A DNA stretch of 64,000 bases, from positions 245,636,095 through 245,700,094 of the forward strand of contig CM077671.1 of assembly GCA_039707655.1 (NCBI GenBank), in the 5' to 3' direction. Of this stretch, positions 32,811 to 44,700 are shown piece after piece. Position 1 is the stretch's first letter, and every line of letters begins with the position of its first letter. Made by a program: the position numbers and the translations under genes. Origin of the DNA: Elymus sibiricus (taxonomy: Eukaryota; Streptophyta; Magnoliopsida; Poales; Poaceae). Under the pieces are notes generated by a model. It was not told where the DNA came from, did no database searches, and saw only the letters and a program-made list of their open reading frames with translations.

Positions 32811-33764
32811 TTACGGCGCTGCTTCTGCTTCCGGGGTCCACTTCATCGGGCCGACCTTCTTCAGAATCTTGAAAAATGGCAGGGCGCGCTCCGCGGATTT
32901 GGAGATGAACCTACTCAGCACGACAATGCATCCGGCCAAGCGCCTTACGTCCTTGACGGACTTGGGTGCTTGTATATGCTCGATTGCCTTGATCTTATCG
33001 GGATTCGCTTCTATTCTTCGCTGAGACACAAAGAACCCAAGCAGCTTGCCGGAGGGGACGCCAAACACACAGTTCTCAGGGTTGAGCTTCAAATTGATCT
33101 TGTGCAAGTTGATAAAAGTTTCTTCCAAGTCTTGTATGAGAGTTGCTTCATCTTTGGTCTTGACTACTATGTCGTCCATGTAAGCTTCCATGTTCCTATG
33201 CAACTGAGGTTCAAATCCAATCTGCACGACCCTTGCAAAGGTAGAACCAGCGCTCTTTAACCCGAAGGGCATATGTACAAAGCAGTACGTGCCACATGGA
33301 GTTATGAACGCGGTCTTTTCCTCATCTTCCTTGGCCATGAATATCTGGTGGTATCGGGAGTATGCGTCCAAGAAGGAAAGCAAGTCACACCCGGAAGTGG
33401 AATCAACAATCTGATCGATGTGCGGCAAGGGAAAAGGGTCCTTCGGGCATGCTTTGTTTAAGTCAGTGAAATCAATGCAAAGCCTCCATTTCCCATTTGC
33501 CTTGCGTACCACTGCCGAGTTGGCTAACCAAGTTGGATGCAACACTCCTCTGACCAAACTAGTTGCTTCGAGTTTCTTGATTTCTTCAGCGATGAACTTT
33601 TGCCGCTCCAAGGCTTGCTTTCTAACTTTCTGCTTGACGGGTCTGGCATGAGGGCAGACAGGAAGGTGGTGCTCAATTACCTCCCTGGGAACACCGGGGA
33701 TGTCAGATGGTTGCCACGCAAACACATCGACATTCACCCACAGGAAGGCAACGAGTGCACTTTC
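32811..33764 (-). pseudogene. Element E reverse transcriptase
   Basis: Frame from about 33737. Motifs in order: HPTWLANSAVVRKANGKWR, CIDFTDLNKACPKDPFPLP, LSFLDAYSRYHQI, FGLKSAGSTFARVV and the catalytic EAYMDDIVVKT. Thumb sequences run to 32811. A TAG stop (33767-33765) separates it from the protease part and a TAA ends it. Apart from these stops the domain is continuous. Confidence 0.9.
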
Positions 33765-34529
33765 CTATTTGTCATTAAGGGTGGCACTGATGGTAAACGT
33801 ACCTGCAACGCCATCCTGCCCTGCCAGGACCTTCTTCGTTGCAGGATAAGTGACATTGGATCTCTTTCTAGTGGAACTCTTCGGCAGGTCATCGACGGGC
33901 GCAGCGCACTCCGAAGAGGCGCACTTCTCGGAATCCTTGCCGACATCTCTGCTAGACTTCTTCCTTGACTCTTTGGCAGGAGCTGGGGCTTCCGTGGCTT
34001 CAGCTGCTACCGCATCTTGATACATCTTGTCCACACATATAACTGTATCTTTCTTATCAGACGGGATGGAGATGATTCCGATGGGCCCTGGCATCTTCAA
34101 GGTGTTGTAAGCATAGTGGGATGCTGCCATGAACTTTGCCAGAGCTGGGCGACCAAGAATTCCATTGTAAGGCAGGGGGATTTCGACCACGTCAAACACT
34201 ACCTTTTCTGTCTGGTAGTTCAACTCCCCGCCAAACGTCACATGCAAAGTGATCTTTCCCTTGGGTCTGCTCCTGCCGGGGTTCACTCCTTGGAATGTAC
34301 CCGTAGCCTTGAGCTCTCCGTCAGGGATCTGCAGCCTTTAAACTAACATCTTGGTTACTTTGAGGTTGCGGATTGTCGGGGAAACCAACAACTGCAAACA
34401 TCCGACCGCAGTGGTGCGGTTAGGATGATCCTCTTCATCAAAGATGATAGGCATGTGGGACCATTTGAGTGGTCTTCTGGACTCTGCGGCTGGCTCCACG
34501 GTGTTGATCTCACGCGCCCGCTGTTTAAG
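33765..34529 (-). pseudogene. Element E protease, active site lost
   Basis: The minus-strand segment keeps the flanks of a gypsy retropepsin: an N-terminal part (HMPIIFDEEDHPNRTTAVGC around 34450) and the C-terminal part YNGILGRPALAKFMAASHY with a long linker to 33765. Around 34330-34355, where KVTKMLV should be followed by the Asp-Gly/Ser-Gly active-site segment, the sequence runs straight into a stop and RLQIPDGELKA. The catalytic segment appears deleted. No enzyme could be active. Confidence 0.75.
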
Positions 34530-36659
34530 CTAGCGGTGGGACGAATGCAAGGATGCACCCCCGTCAACACACATCGCTTCAGTTACCTTCTGGAACTCTC
34601 GATCAATGGAATCTTCATCATCCTCATCATCACTCATATCATCCTCTTCTTTCTTCTCACGACCTCTAGCAGGTTTTTCCTTTTGCTGCGGGGCCTTGCC
34701 ACGGCGGCCTCCTCTACCATCACGGCCCTTCCCGGCAGCACCATCTTGGCCTCTCTCCTTGTCACGCTTCTTGTATTCAGCCTTCTGCTTCTCAGCGAGC
34801 TGCTCAACTTGACGGCATTCTTGGAGATCATGGCCTTTGGTGCGGTGGATCTTGCAGTACGGCCCATCGGACTTTCTAGTTTTATCTACTGCCGCGGCCT
34901 CTCGGCAATCAGCGCACGCGGCAGCTCCCTTGCCGGGGGTCTCGGACTTGGCCTTCTTGCCGTCAGTGAGATTACCAGAGCTTTCAAAGGCCAACACTGC
35001 TTTTCCCTTGCGCTTCTTGTTGCGCCTTCGACTTCTCGCTTTTGAGCCAGGGGCATCATTGTTTTCATCGGAGTCGACTTCGACGCCAGCCTCCTCTCCA
35101 GGGAGTCGCCTTCCTTCCTCAGCACGAGCACACTTGTCCACCAATGTGTACAGTTCATTGATGGTCTTGGGAAGCTTCACGTTCATCTTGGCCCGCATCC
35201 TCCTGTTGCGCACGTTCGAATGGAACGCGGCAATCACAGCTGCGGGGTGTATCTCTGGGATATTGCGGTGCACTCGACTGAATCTTTGGATGTACTTCTA
35301 TAGGGTTTCCCCTTCCTTCTGCGGAAGGACTTGCAGGCCGCTGGGCTGCCCTGGCTCCTGGTGGCCACCAGTGAAAGCGCCGACAAACTCGTTGCACAAG
35401 TCAGCCCATGATGAAATAGAGTTCTCCGGCAGGTGCATCAGCCACGATCTCACATTTGGCTTGAGCGCCAAAGGGAAATAGTTGGCGAGCACCTTCTCAT
35501 CTCTTCCTCCGGCGGCTTGAACAGATATCGTGTAGATGCCCAGGAACTCCGCCGGGTTCAGCTTCCTATCATATTTCTCCGTCAGCTCAGGCTTGAAAGC
35601 TCGGGCTGATGGCCAGCGGACCTGTCGCAGCTCGCGAGTGAAGGTAGGGCATCCAACCTCATAAGGCAGGTACCCGCCAACATTGGGCGTGGGGTCACCA
35701 GCATCTGGGCCGTTGCGTCTGATGGATTGGTGGTGTGCTTCCTAGCGTCGCACTATGGTGATGCGCGCGTCTTCCCTCTGCCGGTCGTTCAGGACACGCC
35801 GCTGGTCCTGGTAATCGTGCGAGCCGGACGAGACCATAGATGCCTCATCGGGCTTGTCGGCACGTGGAGCTTGTCGTGCCTGGCTCTGGGCCTGTTGTTG
35901 CGGAAGGGATTGCACCGTTGGCGCGGCCCCCTCGATGCGACCGTCGGCCCGGGCCGCCGTCACCATCCGCGGGTATCCTGATGGCTCTGCATGCTGCGAT
36001 TTGTTGGCTTCGACGAAATCGATCAAACTCTGTATGGTGGCTCTCCACTCGTCCATCATGTCAGCCGTCGGCGGGAAGTTTAGCAGCAGCTGGGCCCGCG
36101 CCATTGCTTCCGCTGCCGTGGCCGGCATGGCTAAGGAGGCAGACCGCGACGTCGCTCGACTCCTGGTGGAACCATGAGGAGCGTTGCCGCATCCTTGCCG
36201 CCGCGCACCGGTCGTCGAGGTGGTCTGACGTGGAGGAGGTCGAGCTTGTGGGTCTACGGCCCCGCTTGCCGCTCCGTCTTGCTCTGGATGAGGCGCGCGC
36301 CCAGCAGCTGCGCCTGTGATGGGTGCAGCTAGAGGATCACGGCTTGCTCCAGATTGGGCGCCGCTGTTGCGGCCGCGGCCACCGGCGCTGCGGGGAGGCG
36401 GAGGATGAACGTCTCCTCTTCCCACGGCACCACGGCCGAGCTCGCGAGGATGTTGCTGCTCTTGCTCCCTTTCAGCGTTCCTTGCTCTAGCTTCGGCCGT
36501 GGGGGACACGACGGTGGCGCCGCCTGCGCCGATCGTGTCGCCCACGACGCCCGCTTCACTCGTCATCGTCGTGGTGCTAATGGCGCCCGTGGCCGCATGA
36601 GAGGGGGCCTTCGAAGTGGAAGGATGCACGATCGCGCCAGTCTTCTTCTTGGGAGCCAT
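34530..36659 (-). pseudogene. gag: Element E gag
   Basis: The frame starts at ATG 36659 (MAPKKKTGAI). It runs in one reading frame to 34530 with TAG stops at 35744-35742 and near 35300, ending in a further TAG. An Ala/Gly/Arg-rich N-terminus is followed by the gag domain (LKPNVRSWLMHLPENSISSW and GAFTGGHQEPGQP, then LPKTINELYTLVDKCARAEE). A variant zinc finger (YCKIHRTKGHDLQEC) comes next, and then a Lys/Arg/Glu-rich tail. Element F carries the same start (MAPKMETSAI). Confidence 0.85.
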
Positions 36660-36718
36660 GGATGCAGAAGACGGCAATGAAGATCGATGTGCTGCTCACG
36701 AACTCAGGTTCGCACAAA

Positions 36719-37669
36719 TGTCGGGGCACGATGCACACGATCACCTATAGGACCATGGGTCCCTTTGTGGTTCGATGGGGGGAGGTCACGTTGCACAAAG
36801 AGCAGAGATAATGAGGCAGCACGACGATGGGGACGCTAGCGTTTTACCCAGGTTTGGGCCGCTGAGAAGTGTAAAACCCTACTCCTGCTTTGGTGGATTG
36901 ATCAGAGGAACACGAAGCCCACGCAACGCTCAAACCCGGCAAGGTTGCCTTTGGGGGAGCTGCTACGCGAGTACAAGCGTCCAAGGGTCCGAATCTTGAG
37001 CTAGGTTGCCTTGGGCCTCCTTTTATAGGTCAAGGGGCAACCACAGTGGCAAAACATTCATTATCTGGTGATTAGATAGCTAACAGTGCTATCATACCTA
37101 ACTCTAGCACTTAGGACAAAATGCCATAAATGCTAGTCTAGGTGGCGTGCGGGGGTGCATCCCCGGCAAGCTCTTACCACAGCTTGGCTGCCTGTTGCTT
37201 AGTGTCTTGACATGCCTCTGGACAGGTGTCAACTGGGCATAATCTATTTTCCGGTGCATCACCACGTGCTTAGCGAGAGCCACTTAGCCATCTGAGGGCT
37301 CGACACCGCATCGACAACTGACTGGCATTGCGATGCGGTGGAGCGGTGGCTGTTTGGCTCGCGCCTGCCGGGGGTTGGGTTGCCGGGACTTCTTGAAGGT
37401 GTGTGCGCTTTGATCGCTGGTAGGCACTGGGGACGCGACTGGCATGACTCGGGCCCGTCCTGGGCCATTGCATCGTCCTTGCCGGTGTTGCTAACCAGCA
37501 TAGGCTGCTCCTGCCGGGGTCTTGGATGTTGTCTTCATCTTCTTGATGCGCTCCTTGATCTCACGTAGAGTGGCTTCTCTGGTTTGGATTAGTGCTTTCA
37601 CGGGGTTCTGCTACTATTGCCTATGCATAAGTCAGGGGCACTGGGTACCCCATTCCTAGTGCACCGACA
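36719..37669 (-). repeat. Element E 5' LTR
   Basis: 951 bp. The TATA box on the minus strand is CCTATAAAAGG (about 37030-37020). The LTR ends at 36719 and is joined almost directly to the gag leader. The PBS found in the related element F is absent. Confidence 0.92.
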
Positions 37670-37674
37670 ACCTT

Positions 37675-38060
37675 ATTAATGGATTCTTTTTTAGAAGCAT
37701 GTGGTCAATAAATTTAGTAAGCACAACTCTCTGTAACTTTAAGTTTGTTGTCTATTAATTATAGTTTAACAAAGAAAAATTCCATGATTTCCCGTTTTCT
37801 GAATAAACCATGCAATAAAAAATGACCCAAACATGAAAGTGCTCAGAATGCCACAAAATTTTAACATGATTTTTATAGAATATTTAAGAATTTTTGGAGC
37901 TGAAAACATCCCACGGGAGTACACATGTTGCCCACAAGGAAATAGGGCGTGTCCACCCCCTCCCCATGGGCGCGCCAAGATGCTTTGTGGGTCCCATAGG
38001 TGCCCACTCACTTATTCCTTTAGTCCACACCATCTCTTTCCTCTAGCAAAAATTCCTGGT

Positions 38061-38104
<44 letters not shown>

Positions 38105-38385
38105 TTCTTACTCCCAAACCTGAGATTTTTGATCTCTTTGCTCGGAGCTCCGTTTCTAAAACTGTTTTGAGGGATTGCTCCTTGGTATGTGAATCCTCCA
38201 TTACTCCAATTAGTTTTTTATTTAGTGGATTATATTTTGCATATTTTTCTGCACTTGGTGCTACTGAAAATGAGCTTGCAGGTTGAATTCTTTGAGTTCC
38301 AAATAGTTTGAATGCTTGATATGGCCTCTAGACATCCATATGAGTAGTTGCTATCAATCTTACAAAGTTTTGTTGACATGATTTT
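37675..38385 (+). other. Element G continues: noncoding region with (CT)19
   Basis: Resumes G after the second ACCTT. AT-rich, no frame. A perfect (CT)19 microsatellite occupies 38063-38100. Confidence 0.6.
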
Positions 38386-38403
38386 GTGGTCCAAAAATTT
38401 CAG

Positions 38404-39569
38404 AAATTTGTTCTTAGGAAAATGAACATATTTAGGAGGAGTTCTTCAAGGAGAAGGTCCTCTGGGGAGTCATGGAGCGACACCTCTGTGCGGCAAGCGT
38501 ACATTGAACCAAGGACAAGCTCAGCGCAAATGTCCGAAGCCAAATCATGGTGTTGGCCCTGCAACGAATTTATGACTAGAGCCGGTATTAAGGAGGAATT
38601 TGATCGATATATTCAGAACATTGATCTCACCGCCTTCCTCGCAGATAAGTGTACTGTACTCAACATTATAATCTCACCCATTCGTTCACACAAAACTTGG
38701 AGCACCATTCCCGCACTTCTAGAGTCTTGTTTCATCTTTATGATAGATCATTTGGTATGTCTCTAGAAGAATTCTGTGATGCATGCAAAGTTTAACATTG
38801 GGTTTCACTTAGTGAACCGCCAAAATCTAATTATGAAATATTCCTTAGAATTATTTGTAATGGTGAGGATAGAGGAGTTACGCACACTAGAGTAAAAAGT
38901 ATTCAATTTCCCTCTATTTGTTACTTTGTACCGTTCAATGGAAAATGTATTGTTGGAAAACAAGATTGCAGTGCGCTATGCGCTCCTGACTTGAGCATTA
39001 TTCACACCGCTCTAACTGACACTAGACGGTATAACCATGGGGCAATTATTGTCCGTCGCTTGCACCGCAATGCAGCCGGTGGCGATTTATATGGAGGAAT
39101 TTATGCCGCTCATGTAGCCACCAAGTTAGGGGTCTCGCCTCGACCTAATGATCCTATATTACCTGAAAAATATCTAGACTTTGAGGCAATGCGGTGCCAT
39201 TATTTTATTAAGGGCGAAACTCATATATATGATTATAACTTAACATTTGATAAATACAATATTGTCTCTATTACTTTGCATGCGCCTGTTCTTTTTGACT
39301 TTCAGAGCAAACTGAGACATTTCATCTATGAGAACGAAGCACATGAGTACAACGCAGCACTGGAGGCCGCTCGTTTGTCTGAGGAGGCAGCACGGAACTC
39401 CTCCACGAGCTATCATTCGATTATTATCAATACTATACATGGTGACTGCCAAGCTAGGCCAAGGCCTAAGCTTGGAGGAGTACGTATTTCTCACCGACAT
39501 TACATTCATGTTCACACAACTCATTTCAATTGTCGGTGTTCATCCTTTTTCATTGTACATCCATGTTAG
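38404..39569 (+). pseudogene. Element G Ser/Arg-rich frame of unknown function
   Basis: Two open stretches in the + direction (about 38404-38766 and 38991-39569) with frameshifted or stop-bearing sequence between (about 38767-38990). The first begins near MNIFRRSSSRRRSSGESW with CWPCNEF. The second has a repeated-looking region RRYNHGAIIVRRLHRNAAGG and KYLDFEAMRCHYFIKGE, and ends with an Ala/Glu-rich part (NAALEAARLSEEAARN). The whole looks like one decayed protein of over 350 residues. I do not recognise the family. Its place, after the protease and before the conserved module, suggests a retroelement-specific third frame. Confidence 0.45.
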
Positions 39570-40639
39570 TTTTGTTTTCGCTTTCTTCTTGTGTGTTTGA
39601 AAAACTTCAAAAACCCAAAAATATTTCTCGCTTTTTTTGGGTTTTCTTTTTCGTTTATTTAGTTTGTAGTATTAAAAGAAAACCCGAAAATATTTCTCAT
39701 TTCTTCTTTTGCTTGTTGGGAGCTTTCTCGTATAAATAGTTTTTCTCGCTTTTCGTTTTTCCTTTGTTAATTTGCTTTCTTCAGGAAAACTAAAAACTCC
39801 AAAAATATTTCAGTGTGTTTCTCTAAAATTCTTTTCTTTTCTTTGAGTTGTCGAAAGGAGAAGACCGTGATGAAAATGTTGAGTGGCTCTCATATGCTAT
39901 ATTGTGGACCTAACGAAGAGCCAATATTACCTTGTCTTCTCCTTTGAATAAATGTTTTACAGATTCCAGCTTAGTCTAGAATACACTTGCACAATTATTA
40001 TTTTCACACCATTCGGTCGTGCAAGTGAAAGGAAATAATGACGATATTTTGATGAAGTGATTGTGGTAAAGGAAGCTGGTATGAAGTCTTCTTGTTTTCT
40101 ATTTGTAAATATGTTTAACTCAGTCACTCTTGATTCAACATATTATGAGTAAACATGTTTGGGATAACAATTAGAGATTATAGTTGCTCATGCCATGCTT
40201 AAATAGCTAGGAGTGGATAATGATTTAACTTGTGTGTCAACATGCATTAAAATGGTTGTGATGTAGTATGTTAGCATGGTATCCTCCTCTGATTAATTCG
40301 AGTAGCTTGGTTTGGCACATGTGCAAACATGTAGTTGAATCAAATCCAATGCAGCCTTCATGATATTTATGTTCAGATTGTTTATATCCTACTCATGCTA
40401 ATATTCAATGTTAAATAGTCACAATGCATGATTATGACAGTTGTCGCTCTCTAGCTGGTCGCTTCCCTGTCTATTTGCTAGCCTTCATCTGTACTAAGCG
40501 GGAATGTTGCTTGTGCATCTAAAATTCTTAAACTAAAGTTGTTCCACAAGAGTCCACTATATCTACCTATATGCGGTACTACCCTGCCGTGCCAAGTAAA
40601 TTTGGATGTGCCACCTCAAATCATTCAAGTAAATATATG
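39570..40639. other. Element G interior, noncoding
   Basis: AT-rich sequence with repeated AAATATTTCTC motifs near 39620-39810. No frame over 70 codons that I believe. Confidence 0.5.
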
Positions 40640-41001
40640 TTTTGTGTGCTCGTAGCACTCATGGAGTGACAGGGCGGTCAATATCTTCCATGCTAAGCGG
40701 GTTATTCTTACGACGGTGTTTATTCACTTGTCATTACATGAAAGAGGCTGGTTAAAAGGATGCTCGGTCTTGGATAATCAAAAATAAATAAAACAAACTC
40801 CCCTGGAAACATGAAATGTTGGAGGGCACCGGTGTATTCGGTGAGCCATGGCTTGTGTATGTATGGTGGATGGGAGTAAACTTTGCAATTCTTTTTGGGA
40901 ACCGCTTATAATGTGTTTATCATGGAAGATACCGAAATTCTTTGTCGTGACGTTGACAAGAAAGGCACACCACCCAAAATTATACTTTCATGTCTGTTTT
41001 A
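40640..41001 (+). pseudogene. Element G copy of the conserved module shared with A and B
   Basis: Translated in pieces, it shows VFIHLSLHE near 40710-40740, KCW near 40814, and FFLGTAYN ... VDKKGTPPKI at about 40890-40985 with a stop at 40999-41001. These are the same landmarks in the same order as in A (24545-24070) and B (58278-57710). Several stops intervene. No known domain. Confidence 0.5.
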
Positions 41002-41735
41002 AACCATGAGCTCTGGTACCTCTGCAAGTCAATGCTTCCCTCTGCGAAGGGCCTTTCTGTTTACTTTTATGTATTTACTTTTATTGGTGAGTCATCATCT
41101 TCTCATCAATAGCACCAGTCATGAGTGCGCTATTGTCATTTTTATTAATTGAGTCTAGTTAATGTTGGATGTTAGCATGAATGGATCTCTTCTATGCTGA
41201 ATTACAATGTTTAGTCGCTGCTTGAACCTCGGAGGAGCTCTACATTTATGATTTGCGGTCTTCGAAAGGGCTAGCGAGATACCATGTTATCATATTATAT
41301 CATGATTATTTTGAAAAATTGTCAGGGTATACAAACAGGGGTGTTCATTCCCCCTGACTTGTGCACGGACGATAAGCCTCCGGCCTTCACGACCTGAACC
41401 CGTTAGGAAAAGCTACCACAGCACCAAGCAAGCACTCAAGAACCAGACCCCGGTAGCAGCAACCTCCCAAAGGCCAAGCAAACACCGGCAAGACCAACAC
41501 AACGGCCCAGGAGGGACCCAAAGCGCGCCAGCCACGTCCTTGGAGCATGCCGGGGACCAAGGCGCGCGCATCTTAGGAAGACCCGGCAAGCCACCCCCCG
41601 GCTAGCACGAGCTGACCAGCCACCGCTCCACCGCATCTCGACGCCAGTCACTTGTCGATGCGGCGTCGAGCCCTCAAGCGGCTAAGTGGCTCTCGCTAAG
41701 CACGTGGCGACGCACCGGAAGGCAGATTATACCGA

Positions 41736-44700
41736 TATCACAGCCCTAGACTTAGCTTGATGTCATTGCATTTCATGCATGCATATTTTTTTAAATTCAA
41801 TTGAATTTGAATTGAGGAAGTGATCAAGCCTCATAATGAAAATTTTGTCAAATAAGCAATATAAAAATTGCTTCAAATTGATCCAAGAAAATGTCCCTGC
41901 TTTTCTAATAAAATATTGGACTGAGATAAAAAAATGCCACCCAATATTTTGGAATAATAGAAACATTTTATTTGGGCTTTTGAATTAACCAAACAATTAA
42001 TTGCATTGGATTTATATCTGTTATATATAAAATATAAGTTCAATAATTCTGAAACCTTTTATGTGGCACTAGTTATTTATACCTAGCTAACATGACAATT
42101 TTCAGGATTTTGCAAATGGCTAAATATTTTATTTTGTGCCAGAACAAATGTCAGAAATAGAAAAGAAAAACAATACAAGAAAAAGGCCTACCTGGCCACT
42201 TACCTGGCCCAAGTGGGAGGCCCAGCCACCCTGGCGAGCACTCATCTTCAACCTCTGCCAGTAGGCAGAGGCAAAGCCGTGCACGCCCGAGCCGGGAGGC
42301 CTTCACCTCCTGCTTCGCCGTGGCATGGGCGGGCCTTCTAGCGACGCCACGAGGACGCCCAGACCCCCTGGCTCCACCCCCCTTCTGTTCCCTCTCCTCC
42401 TCTCTCTCACCCGGACCCGAGCCGCCGCCGCCGCTCGCTAAACCATCGCACCCATCGCCGTTGCCTCACCTCCCTGTGCTGCCCCGAGCTTCGCCGCATC
42501 GTCTTGTACCTCTCTGCCGAAGGAATCCAGACCAGAGGCCCCGCATCGTTGTCTTCGTCGCCGTCTCCACCGACGGGTACCGAAGGTCGTCGGCCTCGAT
42601 TTGCCACCGTCCCCGCTTCCCTGAGCTCGCCGACCCACCCAGCGACCCCGTCGTGAGCTCTCCGTCCATTTCCCTCTTCCCCCGGCTCTTTCCATGCCCC
42701 CTAGGCCATAGCGCCACCGCGGTCGAACTCCGGCCGCCGCTCAGCTCGTCGCCGGCCTCAACTCCGGTGGCCCCGAGCCCACCTGTTGCCCCCACTGGAT
42801 GCGGCGCATCACCAGCTACCCATAGCAGCAAACCGCATGCCAAACCGAGCACCGTAGCCAATTCCGGCGCTCTGCCGCCATGGTTTTGGTCGCCGCCGGC
42901 GCAGCTCCGGCGAGCGCCGATGTGGCCTTTTAATTAGGCACTAACTAACCCCCCTGACACTGACATATGGGCCCGGGCACCCTAAATAAGCACTGTCTAG
43001 CTTAATCTAACCAGGATTAGCCCCTGAGTGTATGAAAGGTTGGTCCCACATGTCAGATTTGACTGTGGTTGACCTGCTGACGTCATGCTGACGTAAAGCT
43101 GATGCAGTAATGAATTTCTAGATTTTATATAATTCAAGATAATCCAGAAAATAGTAAAATCTTTGAAAATTCATAGAAAATAATCTGTAAGTCAAATTAA
43201 AATAAGTTATATATGAAAAATGATCAGAAAAATCCAATGAACTTGTTTATGCCATGATCATGCATGTTTGAGCAAGTTAACATTACCAAGTAGGACATTT
43301 TATGAGTAGGGCTATGTATGTAATATCATTTGGAGTTGGAATTCAAACTTGTTTGAGTTCCACTTCAATTAACTTGGTTAGTTATGCCTCTAGGTCAATT
43401 CAGTACCTTCACATACCATATCATACATCATGTTTGTTGCATCACATTGAATGTGCTCCTTCTTCTTGTTTGTCGGTGTTACTCCTTCTTGGTAGACGAT
43501 GGTTCCGACGTTGTGATCGCTGACACTGATGAAGAGAAATACTATCTTCAGAACTGTCAGGCAAGCAACCTCCCCTTGAGCATACTGATATGAACCCACT
43601 CTCTCGCTCCTGCTCTCTTTTACTGCATTAGGACAACAACGATTCAACTGTTACATGTTCTCGGTAGTTGAACACATTCCTTTGCATGACCTGTCCTTGT
43701 CACAGTAAATAGTTGAAACCACTTAGCATGAGTAGCAACTGATTGAGCCTTGTTGTGCTTACTCATGCATGCTTGCCTACTGTGCCTGCTATGCTTAGAG
43801 TCGTGTCGGGTCTGATCCATCTGGGTGATGAATCAGAATGGATGTGTTCATGTCCTTCTGTGTGAGAGCCAAGTGTGTGAATCCAATTTGGTAAAGGTAG
43901 CGATGAGAGGCCATGTAGGAGTACATGGTGGGTTGTCTCATTGGGACCGTCCTTAAGAACTGAGTTCTGTGTTTGTTATCCAAGACAAGATACTACCGCA
44001 CATTGGGATCCTTAATTGACTCTCTCGGCTTATTAATCGCCTTGGTCTCTGTCCAGGAGTTGCAACTAGTTTCTGGTGTTTGTAGGATGTGCTGGCGGAC
44101 GTGCATAGCGCTGACAAGAGGGGTAGGCTATGGCGCGGTAGATGCACCGTGGCCCGGTGTACCAAGCGTAGTACCATCCGTCGAGGTGGGCTTGGGAACC
44201 CTGCACACATCGTTTGGGGCCGTAATGGAAACTTCGGCCAGACTTCCTTGCGGGTTCAGTCTCAAATAGGCGATAAACCTGGACTAGAGTCTTGTGTGGT
44301 TAGTCAGGCCGTGGCTGACTCCCTCGCTAGGCTTCCGCTTGAAGGTTGCTGAGGTGCCCTTTTATGTGCACATAGCGGTAAGTGGCGGGAGCGTGTGTGA
44401 AGAAGTATACCCCTGCAGGGTGAATTAATCTATTCGAATAGCCACGTCCTCGGATATGGACTACTTGGATTGCTTATGTGGTACATAGACAAGTGAAATG
44501 GATACTCTAAAATGCGCAAGATAAGCGTGAGTGCTATGGATGGCCTTCTCGTAGGGAGACGGGAGTGAATCCATAGTGGTGTATTGATTTGGTGAATATG
44601 TGGACTCGTGTGCGCTATCCCACCTCAAAGATACTACTTGTAGTCGTAGTACAAGTTAGCCAAGAGTCAAAGCTGGCTTGCTGCAATAAACTCCACAACC

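Larger units (their letters stand above)
14301..37669 (-). mobile_element. Element E: full-length Tat-like gypsy retrotransposon, interrupted by A and N
   Basis: Both LTRs are 951 bp (14301-15251 and 36719-37669) with TG...CA ends, and the element is flanked by ACCTT (14296-14300 and 37670-37674). Without the nested A element its length is about 10.4 kb. Reading the minus strand the order is 5' LTR, gag, protease, RT, RNase H with an extra archaeal-type RNase H, integrase, a noncoding stretch, an antisense ORF and 3' LTR. The extra RNase H and antisense ORF point to the Tat clade. The LTRs differ at about 50 positions by eye (about 5 percent). All pol domains contain stops. Confidence 0.93.
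1035..41319 (+). mobile_element. Element G: old gypsy-like retrotransposon with gag and protease but no visible pol, host of K and E
   Basis: G is a + strand element seen in pieces: 1035-1496, 11732-14300 and 37675-41319. The pieces join exactly when K (1497-11728) and E (14301-37669) and their target duplications are removed. In order it has an LTR remnant, a PBS, a gag with a retrotransposon-gag domain, a retropepsin, then noncoding sequence, a Ser/Arg-rich frame and a decayed conserved frame. There is no reverse transcriptase, RNase H or integrase between protease and 41319, so it was probably a non-autonomous member of the large Sabrina/WHAM-type Triticeae gypsy group (group name from memory). 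It is interrupted again at 41320 by element F. Confidence 0.65.

Noticed and set aside
30298..36659. Endogenous pararetrovirus
   Set aside because: The RT is accompanied by an integrase with DD35E residues and by paired LTRs with a TSD, which is a gypsy retrotransposon.
42320..42937. 205-aa Pro/Ser-rich protein on the + strand
   Set aside because: Lies in a GC-rich part of a solo LTR, with comparable frames on the opposite strand and no domain.
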